A stretch of 64,000 nucleotides of DNA. Origin: Paenisporosarcina sp. FSL H8-0542. GTDB lineage: Bacteria; Bacillota; Bacilli; Bacillales_A; Planococcaceae. The notes beneath the pieces are model-generated. The model saw only the letters and a list, made by a program, of their open reading frames with translations, was not told where the DNA came from and ran no database searches. Positions within the stretch are counted from its first letter, which is position 1, and each line of letters opens with the position of its first letter. Shown piece by piece: positions 17,295-25,466 of the stretch. The position numbers and the translations under genes were made by a program. The stretch lies in NCBI RefSeq assembly GCF_038632915.1, contig NZ_CP152050.1:104001-168000 (forward strand), given 5' to 3'.

Positions 17295-17681
17295 ATGTTT
17301 ATTGAGATTGAACCGGAATCGACCGTACCGATTTACTTGCAATTGGCTCAGCAAATTATTGAAGGGGTAGCAAAGGGGTCTTTGAAACCTGGAGATTCTT
17401 TGCCATCTGTACGCTCATTTGCAGCTGATCTCGGCATGAACATGCATACGGTAAATAAAGCTTATCACTACTTGGAAGAGAAGGAATTTATTCAGATTGT
17501 ACCGAAGAAAGGTGTATTCATTCATGAAAAAGGTGTACGGAAAGCATCAGCTTCCGATCGCCAACGACTGAGTAAAGAATTACGCCCAATCATAGCAGAA
17601 GCACTTTGTCTTCAGTTGTCTCAAGAGGACATTGAGTTACTGGTGAAAGAAATTATTTTGGATTTGAAGGAGGTTAAGTAA
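17295..17681 (+). CDS. GntR family regulator, YtrA subfamily
   Basis: A 128-residue regulator with an N-terminal winged helix (PIYLQLAQQIIEGVAKGSLKP, then SVRSFAADLGMNMHTVNKAYHYLE) and only a short C-terminal dimerisation tail. That is the hallmark of YtrA-type GntR proteins, which control adjacent ABC exporters and react to cell-envelope antibiotics. The gene is first in a five-gene operon: its stop overlaps the next start by one base, and operator-like palindromes lie upstream. Confidence 0.9.
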   Translation: MFIEIEPESTVPIYLQLAQQIIEGVAKGSLKPGDSLPSVRSFAADLGMNMHTVNKAYHYLEEKEFIQIVPKKGVFIHEKGVRKASASDRQRLSKELRPIIAEALCLQLSQEDIELLVKEIILDLKEVK

Positions 17682-18787
17682 TGTCAGCAATCATTTTTAT
17701 CGTCCTATTAATGTTCAACATTGCCATTCAAGCCTTTTTACCGAAGTTTCTGAAGGAAAGTGAAGCGTTTGGCGTGTATATCCCGGATACGCACTTAAAA
17801 GACCCGCGTCTTATGAAGATGAAAAATCGCTACACACAATTGGTTTTGCTATGTGGTGTGGTTGTTCTGGTCCTATTCATTGGCGGGGTGTTAATCGTCC
17901 GTCCACAGGAGCAACAAATTGTATTTTGGGGATTAGCCGCACAAATAGGTGCATTGGTTCTGCCGATGGGGCTATATGCAAAAAATCATATTGCATTAGC
18001 TAACTGGAAGAAAGATGAAAAATGGACAGCGGGTCAAGTTGAGCGGAAAGTGGTAGACCTGCAGTTTCGTGAGCAACTGAAGCTGTTGCCCAACATGTAT
18101 TTTATCTTGCCCATGCTTTTGACATTCGGTCTAAGTGTTTATGGATTAACCCAATATGATTTGTTACCTGACCAGCTTCCGACGCACTGGGGTCCGAATG
18201 GGGAAGCGGATGCATTTACGGAAAAAAGTTGGCTTTCAGTCAGTTCGTTGCCATTCCTGACACTCGTGCTTCAAGGCATGTTGCTGTTTTTCAATGGGGC
18301 TATGAAGCAATCGGGTGCAAAGATTCAGGTACGAAATAAAAAACGTTCCCGAGAACAACAACTCGCGTTCCGTAAATATACAAGTTGGTTATTGTTTGTC
18401 GTGACCATCACGGTGACGTTGTTGATGGGGTACTTACAACTGACCATTATTTTTCCTGAAACCATGTCAACTTCAGTAACTCTTGCTTCCACCATCTCTT
18501 TCTTGGTCATTATTTTAGGTTCCGTTCTATTTTACGCCATTAAAGTAGGGCAAAGTGGCACCAGAATAACCGTATCACACCCGGATGAAAGTCTAGAAGG
18601 GGTAATCGATCAAGATGACGATCGATACTGGAAATTTGGAATGTTTTATGTGAATAAGAACGATCCGAGCATAATGGTGGAAAAACGTTTTGGGATTGGC
18701 TGGACCATCAATTTCGGTCACAAAACCAGTTGGATTTCCTTACTATTACTAATAGGAAGTATCGTGTTCGTTTTAACATTGCAATAA
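17681..18787 (+). CDS. DUF1648/DUF5808 integral membrane protein
   Basis: A 368-residue protein with about eight helices. Residues from about 160 carry the DUF1648 signature DLLPDQLPTHWGPNGEAD, shared with SdpI-type immunity proteins. The C-terminus has a DUF5808 block (WKFGMFYVNKNDPSIMVEKR, then GIGWTINFG). Such proteins accompany YtrA-type regulators and ABC exporters; a role in bacteriocin or envelope-stress immunity is plausible but inferred. Start overlaps the GntR stop by one base. Confidence 0.85.
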   Translation: MSAIIFIVLLMFNIAIQAFLPKFLKESEAFGVYIPDTHLKDPRLMKMKNRYTQLVLLCGVVVLVLFIGGVLIVRPQEQQIVFWGLAAQIGALVLPMGLYAKNHIALANWKKDEKWTAGQVERKVVDLQFREQLKLLPNMYFILPMLLTFGLSVYGLTQYDLLPDQLPTHWGPNGEADAFTEKSWLSVSSLPFLTLVLQGMLLFFNGAMKQSGAKIQVRNKKRSREQQLAFRKYTSWLLFVVTITVTLLMGYLQLTIIFPETMSTSVTLASTISFLVIILGSVLFYAIKVGQSGTRITVSHPDESLEGVIDQDDDRYWKFGMFYVNKNDPSIMVEKRFGIGWTINFGHKTSWISLLLLIGSIVFVLTLQ

Positions 18788-18803
18788 AGAGGAGTGGGAG
18801 AAA

Positions 18804-19004
18804 ATGGAGGAATTACAAGGGGTGCCTTGGGGTATTATCACACCGATATTTATCATTCAATTTATTTTACTGGTAGTTGCACTTATCGATTTAGCAAAAA
18901 TACATCAAACAAACGGACCTAAATGGGTCTGGGTACTGGTTATTATTTTCATTAGTATTTTTGGACCTATTACATACTTTATTGCAGGGAGAAAACAAGC
19001 ATGA
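18804..19004 (+). CDS. PLDc_N (YxlE-like) small membrane protein
   Basis: A 66-residue protein with two membrane helices around a short basic loop (IDLAKIHQTNGPKWVWVLVI) and the GPITYFIAGRK end typical of the PLDc_N family. In B. subtilis the related YxlE sits before the ABC genes yxlF and yxlG, as here, where it is linked to SigY control. Its stop overlaps the ABC ATPase start by four bases. Confidence 0.85.
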   Translation: MEELQGVPWGIITPIFIIQFILLVVALIDLAKIHQTNGPKWVWVLVIIFISIFGPITYFIAGRKQA

Positions 19005-19903
19005 CGACAATCTTAGAAGCTAATCATTTAATGAAAATATACGGCTCAGAGCGAGCTGTAAATGATGTGACTTTTGCGCTGGGAGAAGGCACATCTACGG
19101 CATTAATCGGACCAAATGGAGCCGGTAAAACGACGACTTTATCCATGCTTGGTGGGTTATTACAACCAACATCCGGTACCATTTCACTGAATGGGGAAAA
19201 ACATGCGGACGTAAGAAAACATATTGGTTTCCTGCCTCAATATCCACAATTCTTTTCGTGGCTGACAGCACTGGAATTTACTGAAATGGCGGCGAAATTA
19301 AGTGGGATGGACTCACGGTCTGCCAAGCTTGAAGCACAAAAAACACTGGAGTTCGTAGGACTTGGAGACGCACTACGGAAAAAAACGGGCACTTTCTCCG
19401 GCGGAATGAAACAACGTCTTGGATTAGCACAGGCCATTGTTCATAAACCAAAGCTCTTATTATTGGATGAACCCGTATCTGCGCTGGATCCCGTTGGAAG
19501 ACGCGAGATTATGAATCTATTAAAAAGCTTGCAACAAGACATGACCATTTTGTACTCGACACACATTTTAAATGATGCGGAAGAAATGACGGATCAATTG
19601 TTGTTTTTACGAAAAGGACAATTGGTCGAACAAGGTTCGATTGGCGATGTGCGTGCAAAATATGATCAACCAAGATACCGCTTGGAATTTGGCCGAGCAG
19701 AAGATGCCCTCATTTATTCAGAAAGTGCTCCATGGAAAGTACAAGTGGAAGGCACTTGCGGTACCATTCACATTACTCAAGGATTGCCGACAATGGCGGA
19801 AGTGTTGAAGTCGTTGGCGGAAAGTGGACTGGATGTCCAGAAAGCGGAGCGACAAACAGCGAACTTAGAAGAAATCTTTATGAAGGTGGCGGGGAAGGCA
19901 TGA
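19001..19903 (+). CDS. ABC transporter ATP-binding protein (YxlF-like)
   Basis: ABC ATPase of 300 residues. Walker A GPNGAGKTT near 37-45, signature FSGGMKQRLGLAQAI, Walker B LLLLDEPVSALDP and a long C-terminal domain after residue 210, typical for CcmA/YxlF-type exporters. It pairs with the overlapping permease gene. Substrate unknown; the YtrA-type regulator hints at antibiotic or peptide export. Confidence 0.92.
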   Translation: MTTILEANHLMKIYGSERAVNDVTFALGEGTSTALIGPNGAGKTTTLSMLGGLLQPTSGTISLNGEKHADVRKHIGFLPQYPQFFSWLTALEFTEMAAKLSGMDSRSAKLEAQKTLEFVGLGDALRKKTGTFSGGMKQRLGLAQAIVHKPKLLLLDEPVSALDPVGRREIMNLLKSLQQDMTILYSTHILNDAEEMTDQLLFLRKGQLVEQGSIGDVRAKYDQPRYRLEFGRAEDALIYSESAPWKVQVEGTCGTIHITQGLPTMAEVLKSLAESGLDVQKAERQTANLEEIFMKVAGKA

Positions 19904-20682
19904 GGGAATTAATCGTACTTTTTCAAAAAGAGTGGCGTGAAAATACACGCAACTATAAATTTTTATGGGTACCTCTAGTCTTTATTTTCTTCGGATTGTC
20001 CGAGCCGCTGACAAGTTATTATTTGCCGCAAATACTCGACGCAGTAGGGAATATGCCTGAAGGCTCCGTCTTCCCAATGCCGGATTTCACGCCCGCTCAA
20101 GTCATCATGGCGACAATGGGGCAATACCAATTCATCGGCATGCTCGTATTAGTATTGGCATTCATGGGTACCATTTCTCGCGAGCGTAAAAATGGAACAG
20201 GAACGCTTATTTACGTACGACCGATTTCTTATATAAATTACTTTTTGAGCAAATGGAAAGTTGTAGGCTTAATTGCGCTAGTGAGCGTATGGCTAGGATT
20301 GTTGACGAGCTGGTATTACACAGGGTTGTTATTCGGCAAAATCGAAGCAGTTGATTTCTTAGCTTTTGCAGGCACTTATAGTGTATGGATTTTATTTGTT
20401 GTGACAATCGTTTTGGCTATGAGTGCGTGGTTACCTACAGGTGGTGCTGCAGGTGTATCATTATTACTGGTCTTACTTGTTCAAATTGCAGACTCTTTAC
20501 TTGGAGCTTACTGGACCATATCACCTTGGAAGCTGTCTATTTATGCAACGGAGTGGTTGACAGGTTCACCAGACTCAGGCGATTTCTGGTGGAGCATGGT
20601 GATCACGATTGTGGCTATTATCGCGTTGATGATGTTTGGTGTATGGATGTCAAAACGCAACGCATCAAAAACAAAAGTGTAA
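19900..20682 (+). CDS. ABC transporter permease (YxlG-like)
   Basis: A 260-residue ABC-2 type permease with six helices: an N-terminal LIVLFQKEWRENTRNYKFLW segment that enters the first helix, an extracellular loop near 35-80, then GTISRERKNGTGTLIYVRPI before the third helix. ATG at 19900 overlaps the ATPase stop by four bases and is the true start; the frame is open some 170 bases further upstream inside the ATPase gene. It closes the operon. Confidence 0.9.
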   Translation: MRELIVLFQKEWRENTRNYKFLWVPLVFIFFGLSEPLTSYYLPQILDAVGNMPEGSVFPMPDFTPAQVIMATMGQYQFIGMLVLVLAFMGTISRERKNGTGTLIYVRPISYINYFLSKWKVVGLIALVSVWLGLLTSWYYTGLLFGKIEAVDFLAFAGTYSVWILFVVTIVLAMSAWLPTGGAAGVSLLLVLLVQIADSLLGAYWTISPWKLSIYATEWLTGSPDSGDFWWSMVITIVAIIALMMFGVWMSKRNASKTKV

Positions 20683-20687
20683 AAGTT

Positions 20688-20723
20688 ATCCCTCTCCAAA
20701 TTAATATGGAGAGGGATTTTTTT
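20688..20723 (+). terminator. Terminator of the GntR-ABC operon
   Basis: ATCCCTCTCCA pairs perfectly with TGGAGAGGGAT, followed by seven T. It also lies next to the minus-strand lipoprotein end. Confidence 0.92.
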
Positions 20724-20729
20724 GTAGGC

Positions 20730-20948
20730 TTATTTTTGGTCGTTATCGTCAGCTGCACCATCAGCATCTGGTATATCTGATTTGTCCATCGTTGGTTCTT
20801 CACCATCTGTTTTATTCTCTCCAGGTACGAAGTCTTTATCTTGATCACTTGGTCCCTGTTGAGTACCGATGGAAGTACCTTTATCCGTTCCACAACCAGC
20901 AAGCATAAACATAGCCAAAACGACTAATAATATAGATTTCATATACAA
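20730..20948 (-). CDS. Small acidic lipoprotein
   Basis: A 72-residue protein with a signal peptide and lipobox LAGC (Cys at about 19), then a low-complexity Asp/Gly/Lys tail without any recognisable domain. TTG at 20948 lies seven bases from AGGAGG; ATG at 20942 would be 13 bases away, so the TTG is preferred. No homologue is recognised. It is monocistronic. Confidence 0.72.
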   Translation of the reverse strand: MYMKSILLVVLAMFMLAGCGTDKGTSIGTQQGPSDQDKDFVPGENKTDGEEPTMDKSDIPDADGAADDNDQK

Positions 20949-21153
20949 ACTTTTACCTCCTGTTTCACCTGATTTTTGTTTTCAGCTTAGGTTGCTCATA
21001 CAGGAGTGAAATATGTATTTTAATAAAATAGGTTTTGTATTTTGTCAGTCGTGTAACGTTTTTGTCGAGTGTGAAGTGGTTTCTGACTCGAAGGGGATTT
21101 TGACCATTTATTAATTTCCATCCTGACCATTCGAGAAAATTCCGATATACATG

Positions 21154-21558
21154 TTATTTTCCGGGTCTGCGATTTTCTTCCGATTTGAACCATGCACGAA
21201 TGCCTTTTCCAGCATAAGGTTCGTCTGCAAAACGAGGCAAAATATGAAAATGCGCATGCGGAATCGATTGGTTTGAAGCGTCTCCAACATTCCAGCCTAG
21301 TGTGTATCCGTCTGGTGAGTAGTTCTCGTCCGCATAGGACTTCACTTGTTGCATCAATTCATATGTAGCGTTCCATTCTTCCTGTGTTAAATCAAAAACC
21401 GTTTGTCGATGGATTTTTGGAACGATTAGTCCACTGCCTTCTAAAATGGTTTGGTGATTGGGATGTTGTAAGTACTGGCAATATTCATTTTCAAACACAA
21501 TACGCTGTTTAGAATCCTTTTGCGGATTGCAATAAGGACAATTTAATAGGTTTTCCAA
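21154..21558 (-). CDS. HIT family hydrolase
   Basis: About 134 residues with the HIT signature HAHFHILPRF near the end and an N-terminal zinc-type CPYCNP. HIT proteins cleave nucleotide phosphoramidates and dinucleotides such as AMP-lysine or Ap4A through the central histidine. TTG at 21558 is chosen for its spacing from GAAGAGG; GTG at 21567 is the longer option. The upstream gap and the 20949-21153 gap carry only a TTTTGACCA-type repeat near 21100. Confidence 0.85.
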   Translation of the reverse strand: MENLLNCPYCNPQKDSKQRIVFENEYCQYLQHPNHQTILEGSGLIVPKIHRQTVFDLTQEEWNATYELMQQVKSYADENYSPDGYTLGWNVGDASNQSIPHAHFHILPRFADEPYAGKGIRAWFKSEENRRPGK

Positions 21559-21648
21559 TTTCAACACCTCTTCTTACAGTAATTGTAATAGAACGACAGG
21601 AAAATAAGCAAACTATGTAGAAAGAGTTGCGAACGGGAGGAATGCAAA

Positions 21649-22365
21649 ATGGATAAAACACAACAGGCCGAGCAATCAATTCGGAATTCCAATCGCTTTT
21701 TGACGGCTTTTCATCGCATTGAACATTCGATGAAAGACATTATTGGCACCAATGATCATCTGTCATTTTATAAATTAGTTGAGCTTTCGAAACGGAAGAA
21801 TGCCGTTGTCAGACGATTTGAAGAGGATTTAAAAGAATATGCCACACTGCGAAATGCCATCGTCCATCATCAAACCTCAACAGAGTATGCCATTGCTGAA
21901 CCCCATGATGAAATTGTACAAGCTCTTGAAGCAATTGATGAAGCACTGGCAAAACCAGTTACCGTAGGAGAAATGTTTGCACGAAAAGTAAGCACACTCC
22001 AAGCGCAAGACACGTTACTTGATGCCTTAGTCATGATAAGAGATAAACAATTTACCCAAATACCCGTATATGAAGGTAAAGTTTTTGTAGGCCTATTAAC
22101 TGCGGTGGGAATTACCTTCTGGCTTGCAAACCATGTCGAAAAAGAGGATATTTCCTGGGAAATGACTATCGAATCCACTCTTCAACATGAAAAAAAGAAA
22201 GAAAATCATCTTTTCGTCCCACGAGAAATGTCGATTTTTGAAGCGGAAGAACTTTTTAAAGAGGCAATGGCAAAAGGAAAAAGACTCGAAGCATTGCTGA
22301 TTACTGACAAAGATGGACTGGTCGGTATTGTCACGCCGTTGGATCTGATGAAAATTGAAGCGTGA
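21649..22365 (+). CDS. CBS-domain protein with helical N-terminus
   Basis: A 238-residue protein. Residues 1-100 are helical and contain LRNAIVHH, reminiscent of HEPN-like or DUF4145-type helical domains. From about 108 a pair of CBS motifs follows (LLDALVMIRDKQFTQIPVYE and EALLITDKDGLVGIVTPLDL). CBS pairs bind adenine nucleotides; the output is unknown. It is a single gene with a clear GGGAGG site. Confidence 0.82.
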   Translation: MDKTQQAEQSIRNSNRFLTAFHRIEHSMKDIIGTNDHLSFYKLVELSKRKNAVVRRFEEDLKEYATLRNAIVHHQTSTEYAIAEPHDEIVQALEAIDEALAKPVTVGEMFARKVSTLQAQDTLLDALVMIRDKQFTQIPVYEGKVFVGLLTAVGITFWLANHVEKEDISWEMTIESTLQHEKKKENHLFVPREMSIFEAEELFKEAMAKGKRLEALLITDKDGLVGIVTPLDLMKIEA

Positions 22366-22453
22366 TTGAGTTTTATGCTCCGATTGGACGAAAACTCATA
22401 TTGAATGGACAAAAACTTAAATGGGAGAAGGCTGCGTCTCCTCTTGAAAAGAA

Positions 22454-22486
22454 AAACCCTTCCATGCTGAAGCTTTGGAAGGGTTC
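22454..22486 (-). terminator. Terminator of the VOC gene
   Basis: On the minus strand AACCCTTCCAAAG pairs with CATGGAAGGGTT, followed by TTTCTTTT, six bases after the VOC stop. Confidence 0.85.
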
Positions 22487-22491
22487 GTTGC

Positions 22492-22863
22492 TTAAATTTC
22501 ACTCATAACTGCATGTGTATTGCCTTCACCATCTTTGAAGAAAGCCATCCAGATTTCAATATCGCCCATTTTTCCAACCATATGGGGTTCATCAAAAAAA
22601 TCTGCTCCCGCTTCTTTCATGGTGCTCACTGTTGAATTCAATTCTTTCACTTTGAAGTACAGCACGGAGCTGGGGTGGTCAAACTCTTTTTTCTCCGGCA
22701 AACTCAATAACAAACGTGTTTCTCCACATTGGAAAAACGCCAGTCCATCTGTTTCGAACAGTAACGGCAAGCCGATTACATCTCTGTAAAAAGCGACAGC
22801 TCGAGGCACGTCCTTTACATTGACGGCAATTTGACCAATGGACTCAATCGATAAATTTTTCAT
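22492..22863 (-). CDS. VOC family protein
   Basis: A 123-residue glyoxalase-fold protein. IGQIAVNVKDVPRAVAFYRD starts the first beta-alpha unit (His-less in the first strand), and the end has EIWMAFFKDGEGNTHAVMSE with the terminal glutamate region. ATG at 22863 follows GGAGG by eight bases; ten codons of open frame upstream are ignored. Substrate unknown; relatives are annotated as glyoxalases or ring-cleavage-like proteins. Confidence 0.85.
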   Translation of the reverse strand: MKNLSIESIGQIAVNVKDVPRAVAFYRDVIGLPLLFETDGLAFFQCGETRLLLSLPEKKEFDHPSSVLYFKVKELNSTVSTMKEAGADFFDEPHMVGKMGDIEIWMAFFKDGEGNTHAVMSEI

Positions 22864-22989
22864 ATGTAATTCCTCCAATCCCTTCTTTTTCAATTCGACA
22901 GAACGAGTGGAAATCCTGCTGTGGTATTCTTTAGAGTAGACTCGAAAGTTTGATAATAAAGGATGAAATCAAAATCAAGGGGTGAAGAA

Positions 22990-23334
22990 GTGAATTGGAA
23001 TTGGAATGAAACGAGCATCACTTTGGCTTATACACCTGAAAATTTAAAGGACTTACTAAATAAGGTATGTAATAAAGAAAACAGTTTTTCACAATTTGAT
23101 TTTAGTAAGTGGTGTGATAACTTAACGATGTTTTTTGATGATGACGAACGAGAAGAGTTGAATGAATTTGAAACCCTCGCTACGTGGGTTGCGACAGACA
23201 TTGAAGCCCAATGGGATTTGTTTTTAATTAATACTTATTCGTCTAAGATATTGCAGGACTTGGACCTCACTAAAGTAGAATTGCCTCATCAATGGTGGAT
23301 TCAATGGTCAGAAGAAATGAACGAGGCGTTATAG
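22990..23334 (+). CDS. Hypothetical acidic protein
   Basis: A 114-residue protein rich in Trp, Asp and Glu (NWNWNETSITLAYTPENLKD at the start). No membrane segment or known motif was recognised. GTG at 22990 is preferred, since AAGGGGTGA lies six bases upstream; the ATG at 22963 has an SD too close. It is followed 45 bases later by a VOC gene on the same strand, probably cotranscribed. Confidence 0.7.
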   Translation: MNWNWNETSITLAYTPENLKDLLNKVCNKENSFSQFDFSKWCDNLTMFFDDDEREELNEFETLATWVATDIEAQWDLFLINTYSSKILQDLDLTKVELPHQWWIQWSEEMNEAL

Positions 23335-23379
23335 CTTTTGTTAATCGAACAAATACGCCCTCGAAAAAGGAGGATAAGC

Positions 23380-23766
23380 ATGTTACATCACGTAGAAATG
23401 AATGTCTCCAATTTACAGCAATCCCGCGCCTTTTATGACTTTCTATTGCCGATGCTAGGCTATGAACTCTATCAACAATGGGATAAAGGATTTAGTTATA
23501 AGGTCAATCATACATATCTAGTTTTTGTACAAACAGAGGAGAAGCATGCGGATGCGTCATTCCACCGAGGTTGTACAGGCTTAAACCACCTCGCATTTCA
23601 TGGGGAGTCCCGCACGCAAGTTGATGCTCTGACGGAAGAATTGATAAACCGTGGCGTAAACATTCTATATAAAGATCGTCATCCCTTTGCAGGAGGCAAT
23701 CATACGTACGCTGTATTTTTTGAAGATCCGGACCGGATAAAATTAGAGATTGTAGCGCCTAAATAA
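23380..23766 (+). CDS. VOC family protein (glyoxalase-like)
   Basis: A 128-residue protein with all four metal-ligand regions of the VOC fold: MLHHVEMNVSNLQQSRAFYD (first His), CTGLNHLAFHGES (second His) and the final FFEDPDRIKLEIVAP with the ligand Glu. ATG at 23380 follows AAGGAGG. Function cannot be refined. Located after the hypothetical 22990 gene and before the DUF4385-like remnant. Confidence 0.88.
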   Translation: MLHHVEMNVSNLQQSRAFYDFLLPMLGYELYQQWDKGFSYKVNHTYLVFVQTEEKHADASFHRGCTGLNHLAFHGESRTQVDALTEELINRGVNILYKDRHPFAGGNHTYAVFFEDPDRIKLEIVAPK

Positions 23767-23798
23767 CGGGTATCAGGTAGAAAAGGAGTGATTCTGCC

Positions 23799-23897
23799 AT
23801 GCCGTTTGATTATGACCTGGATTATGAAAATTTAGACCTTCGGAAAAAGCCTGAGTCTGTACCACGTTATAAAACGCCGGGCTTCCGTATACAGTGA
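23799..23897 (+). pseudogene. Truncated DUF4385-like remnant (32 codons)
   Basis: A short ORF with a good AAAGGAG site encodes MPFDYDLDYENLDLRKKPES and then a divergent tail ending at TGA. DUF4385 proteins start almost identically (M-x-F-D-Y-D-L-D-Y then R-K/Q-H-P-E) but run to about 150 residues. The fragment keeps the start and loses nearly everything else, so it looks like a 5' relic; a genuine microprotein is the alternative. Confidence 0.6.
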
Positions 23898-23979
23898 TAG
23901 AGACTACCTTGGTTGAATCATTAGCCAGACCATTCGCATTCCTTTATGCTTAAAGAAAACGATAGTTGGGGGAATCTCC

Positions 23980-24597
23980 ATGAACATTACGATATTTGGT
24001 GCGACAGGTCGTGTCGGAAATGAAATCTTACAACGCGCTTTAAAAGATGGTCATCGTGTGAAAGCTCTTGTACGCACACCATCCAAACTAACGCCTCATG
24101 AAAATTTAACGATTCTAGAAGGCGATATCCGAGAACAACAATCGGTGAGTGAAGCGATTAAAGGTGCGGATGCCGTATTCAGTGCAATTGGTACTGATAA
24201 AACCACAACACTGACAGATGCGATCCCGCTTATTATTGAAGCCATGCAAAAAGAAGAAATAAAACGTATCGTCACAATCGGCACGGCAGGGATTTTGCAA
24301 AGTCGTACCAACCCTGAAGAGTACCGCTTTCAGTCAACTGAATCAAAACGTCGTTTAACCTTTGCGGCAGAAGAACATGCAAAGGCTTATGAACAGCTTG
24401 TTACAACGAATCTGGAATGGACAGTTGTCTGCCCAACCTATTTACCGGATGGAAAGGCGACGGGTCAGTGGAGAATCGAACGGAACTTTTTACCAGAAGA
24501 TGGCGTTGAAATATCTGTAGGGGACACTGCTGAGTTCGCTTACAAAGAATTGCTGGACCCTCAGTTTATAAACGTTAGAGTGGGTCTTGCTTATTAA
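23980..24597 (+). CDS. NAD(P)-binding NmrA/SDR-type oxidoreductase
   Basis: A 205-residue atypical short-chain dehydrogenase. The Rossmann motif ITIFGATGRVGNEIL is at 3-17, a D-x-R block at ILEGDIREQQS, and a long C-terminal helix region near YEQLVTTNLEWTVVCP. Family members bind NAD(P)H as quinone reductases, flavin reductases or redox sensors. The catalytic YxxxK of classic SDRs is not evident. Followed 12 bases later by a phosphoesterase gene. Confidence 0.85.
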   Translation: MNITIFGATGRVGNEILQRALKDGHRVKALVRTPSKLTPHENLTILEGDIREQQSVSEAIKGADAVFSAIGTDKTTTLTDAIPLIIEAMQKEEIKRIVTIGTAGILQSRTNPEEYRFQSTESKRRLTFAAEEHAKAYEQLVTTNLEWTVVCPTYLPDGKATGQWRIERNFLPEDGVEISVGDTAEFAYKELLDPQFINVRVGLAY

Positions 24598-24609
24598 AAG
24601 GAGTTTTAC

Positions 24610-25431
24610 ATGTTTCGAAAACTATTGAAAGGTATCATTGCCGTCGCTTGTCTGATTGGCTTCTTATATGTGAATAACAACTGGCTCAGCGTTACGAATC
24701 ATACCGTAGAATCTTCTGAGATTCCTTCATCTTTTGATGGATATCGGATTGTGCAAATTTCAGATTTACAGGATGCTACTTTTGGTGAAAATCAACAGCG
24801 GTTAGTGAATAAAATTAAACAGGCAAGGCCAAATATGATTGTCATTACCGGGGATTTGATTGATAGCAATCGCTATGATTTACCCAACAGTCTTGCGCTC
24901 ATCGAGGAAATTGTGGAATTAACGGACGTGTACTACGTGACAGGAAATCATGAAGTGGCAACGAATGATGTGGAACATATAAAAGAGGAACTCACCACTC
25001 GTGGCGTGCGCGTGTTATCCAATGAAACCGTGAACATAACACGTGACGGAATGTCGATATCCTTAACAGGGATAGAAGACCCATTAAATGGTGCGACAGC
25101 TTCACAAATGATTGATTCTTCCAATGTTCCGAATGACGCTTTTTCAATTCTCCTTGCCCATCGCCCAGAAGATTTTCAATCCTATATAGATGCGGGAATG
25201 GATATAACGTTTTCCGGACATGCACATGGCGGTCAGTTCCGTATCCCATTCGTTGGTGGCCTTGTTGCGCCTGGTCAAGGTTACTTTCCAAAATATACAG
25301 CAGGCATTCATGAAGGTGGGTCATCTAAATTGATTGTCAGTCGAGGACTTGGAAATAGCATCATTCCGATTCGCCTGTTTAACTTGCCTGAAATAGTCGT
25401 GGTTACGTTAAAATCGAGTTCAATAAAATAA
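24610..25431 (+). CDS. Membrane-anchored metallophosphoesterase
   Basis: A 273-residue calcineurin-like phosphoesterase of the YkuE/YaeI type with an N-terminal signal anchor (residues 5-22). Metal motifs are ITGDLID, VTGNHE and SGHAHGGQ, all intact; the first motif reads SDLQDATFG, where most relatives have D-x-H, so one ligand appears replaced by Gln. Related proteins cleave UDP- or lipid-linked phosphates outside the membrane; the substrate here is unknown. Start 12 bases after the NmrA-like gene. Confidence 0.85.
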   Translation: MFRKLLKGIIAVACLIGFLYVNNNWLSVTNHTVESSEIPSSFDGYRIVQISDLQDATFGENQQRLVNKIKQARPNMIVITGDLIDSNRYDLPNSLALIEEIVELTDVYYVTGNHEVATNDVEHIKEELTTRGVRVLSNETVNITRDGMSISLTGIEDPLNGATASQMIDSSNVPNDAFSILLAHRPEDFQSYIDAGMDITFSGHAHGGQFRIPFVGGLVAPGQGYFPKYTAGIHEGGSSKLIVSRGLGNSIIPIRLFNLPEIVVVTLKSSSIK

Positions 25432-25466
25432 CTCGATCGACAACTTAAGAAGGAGAGATTTTCATC

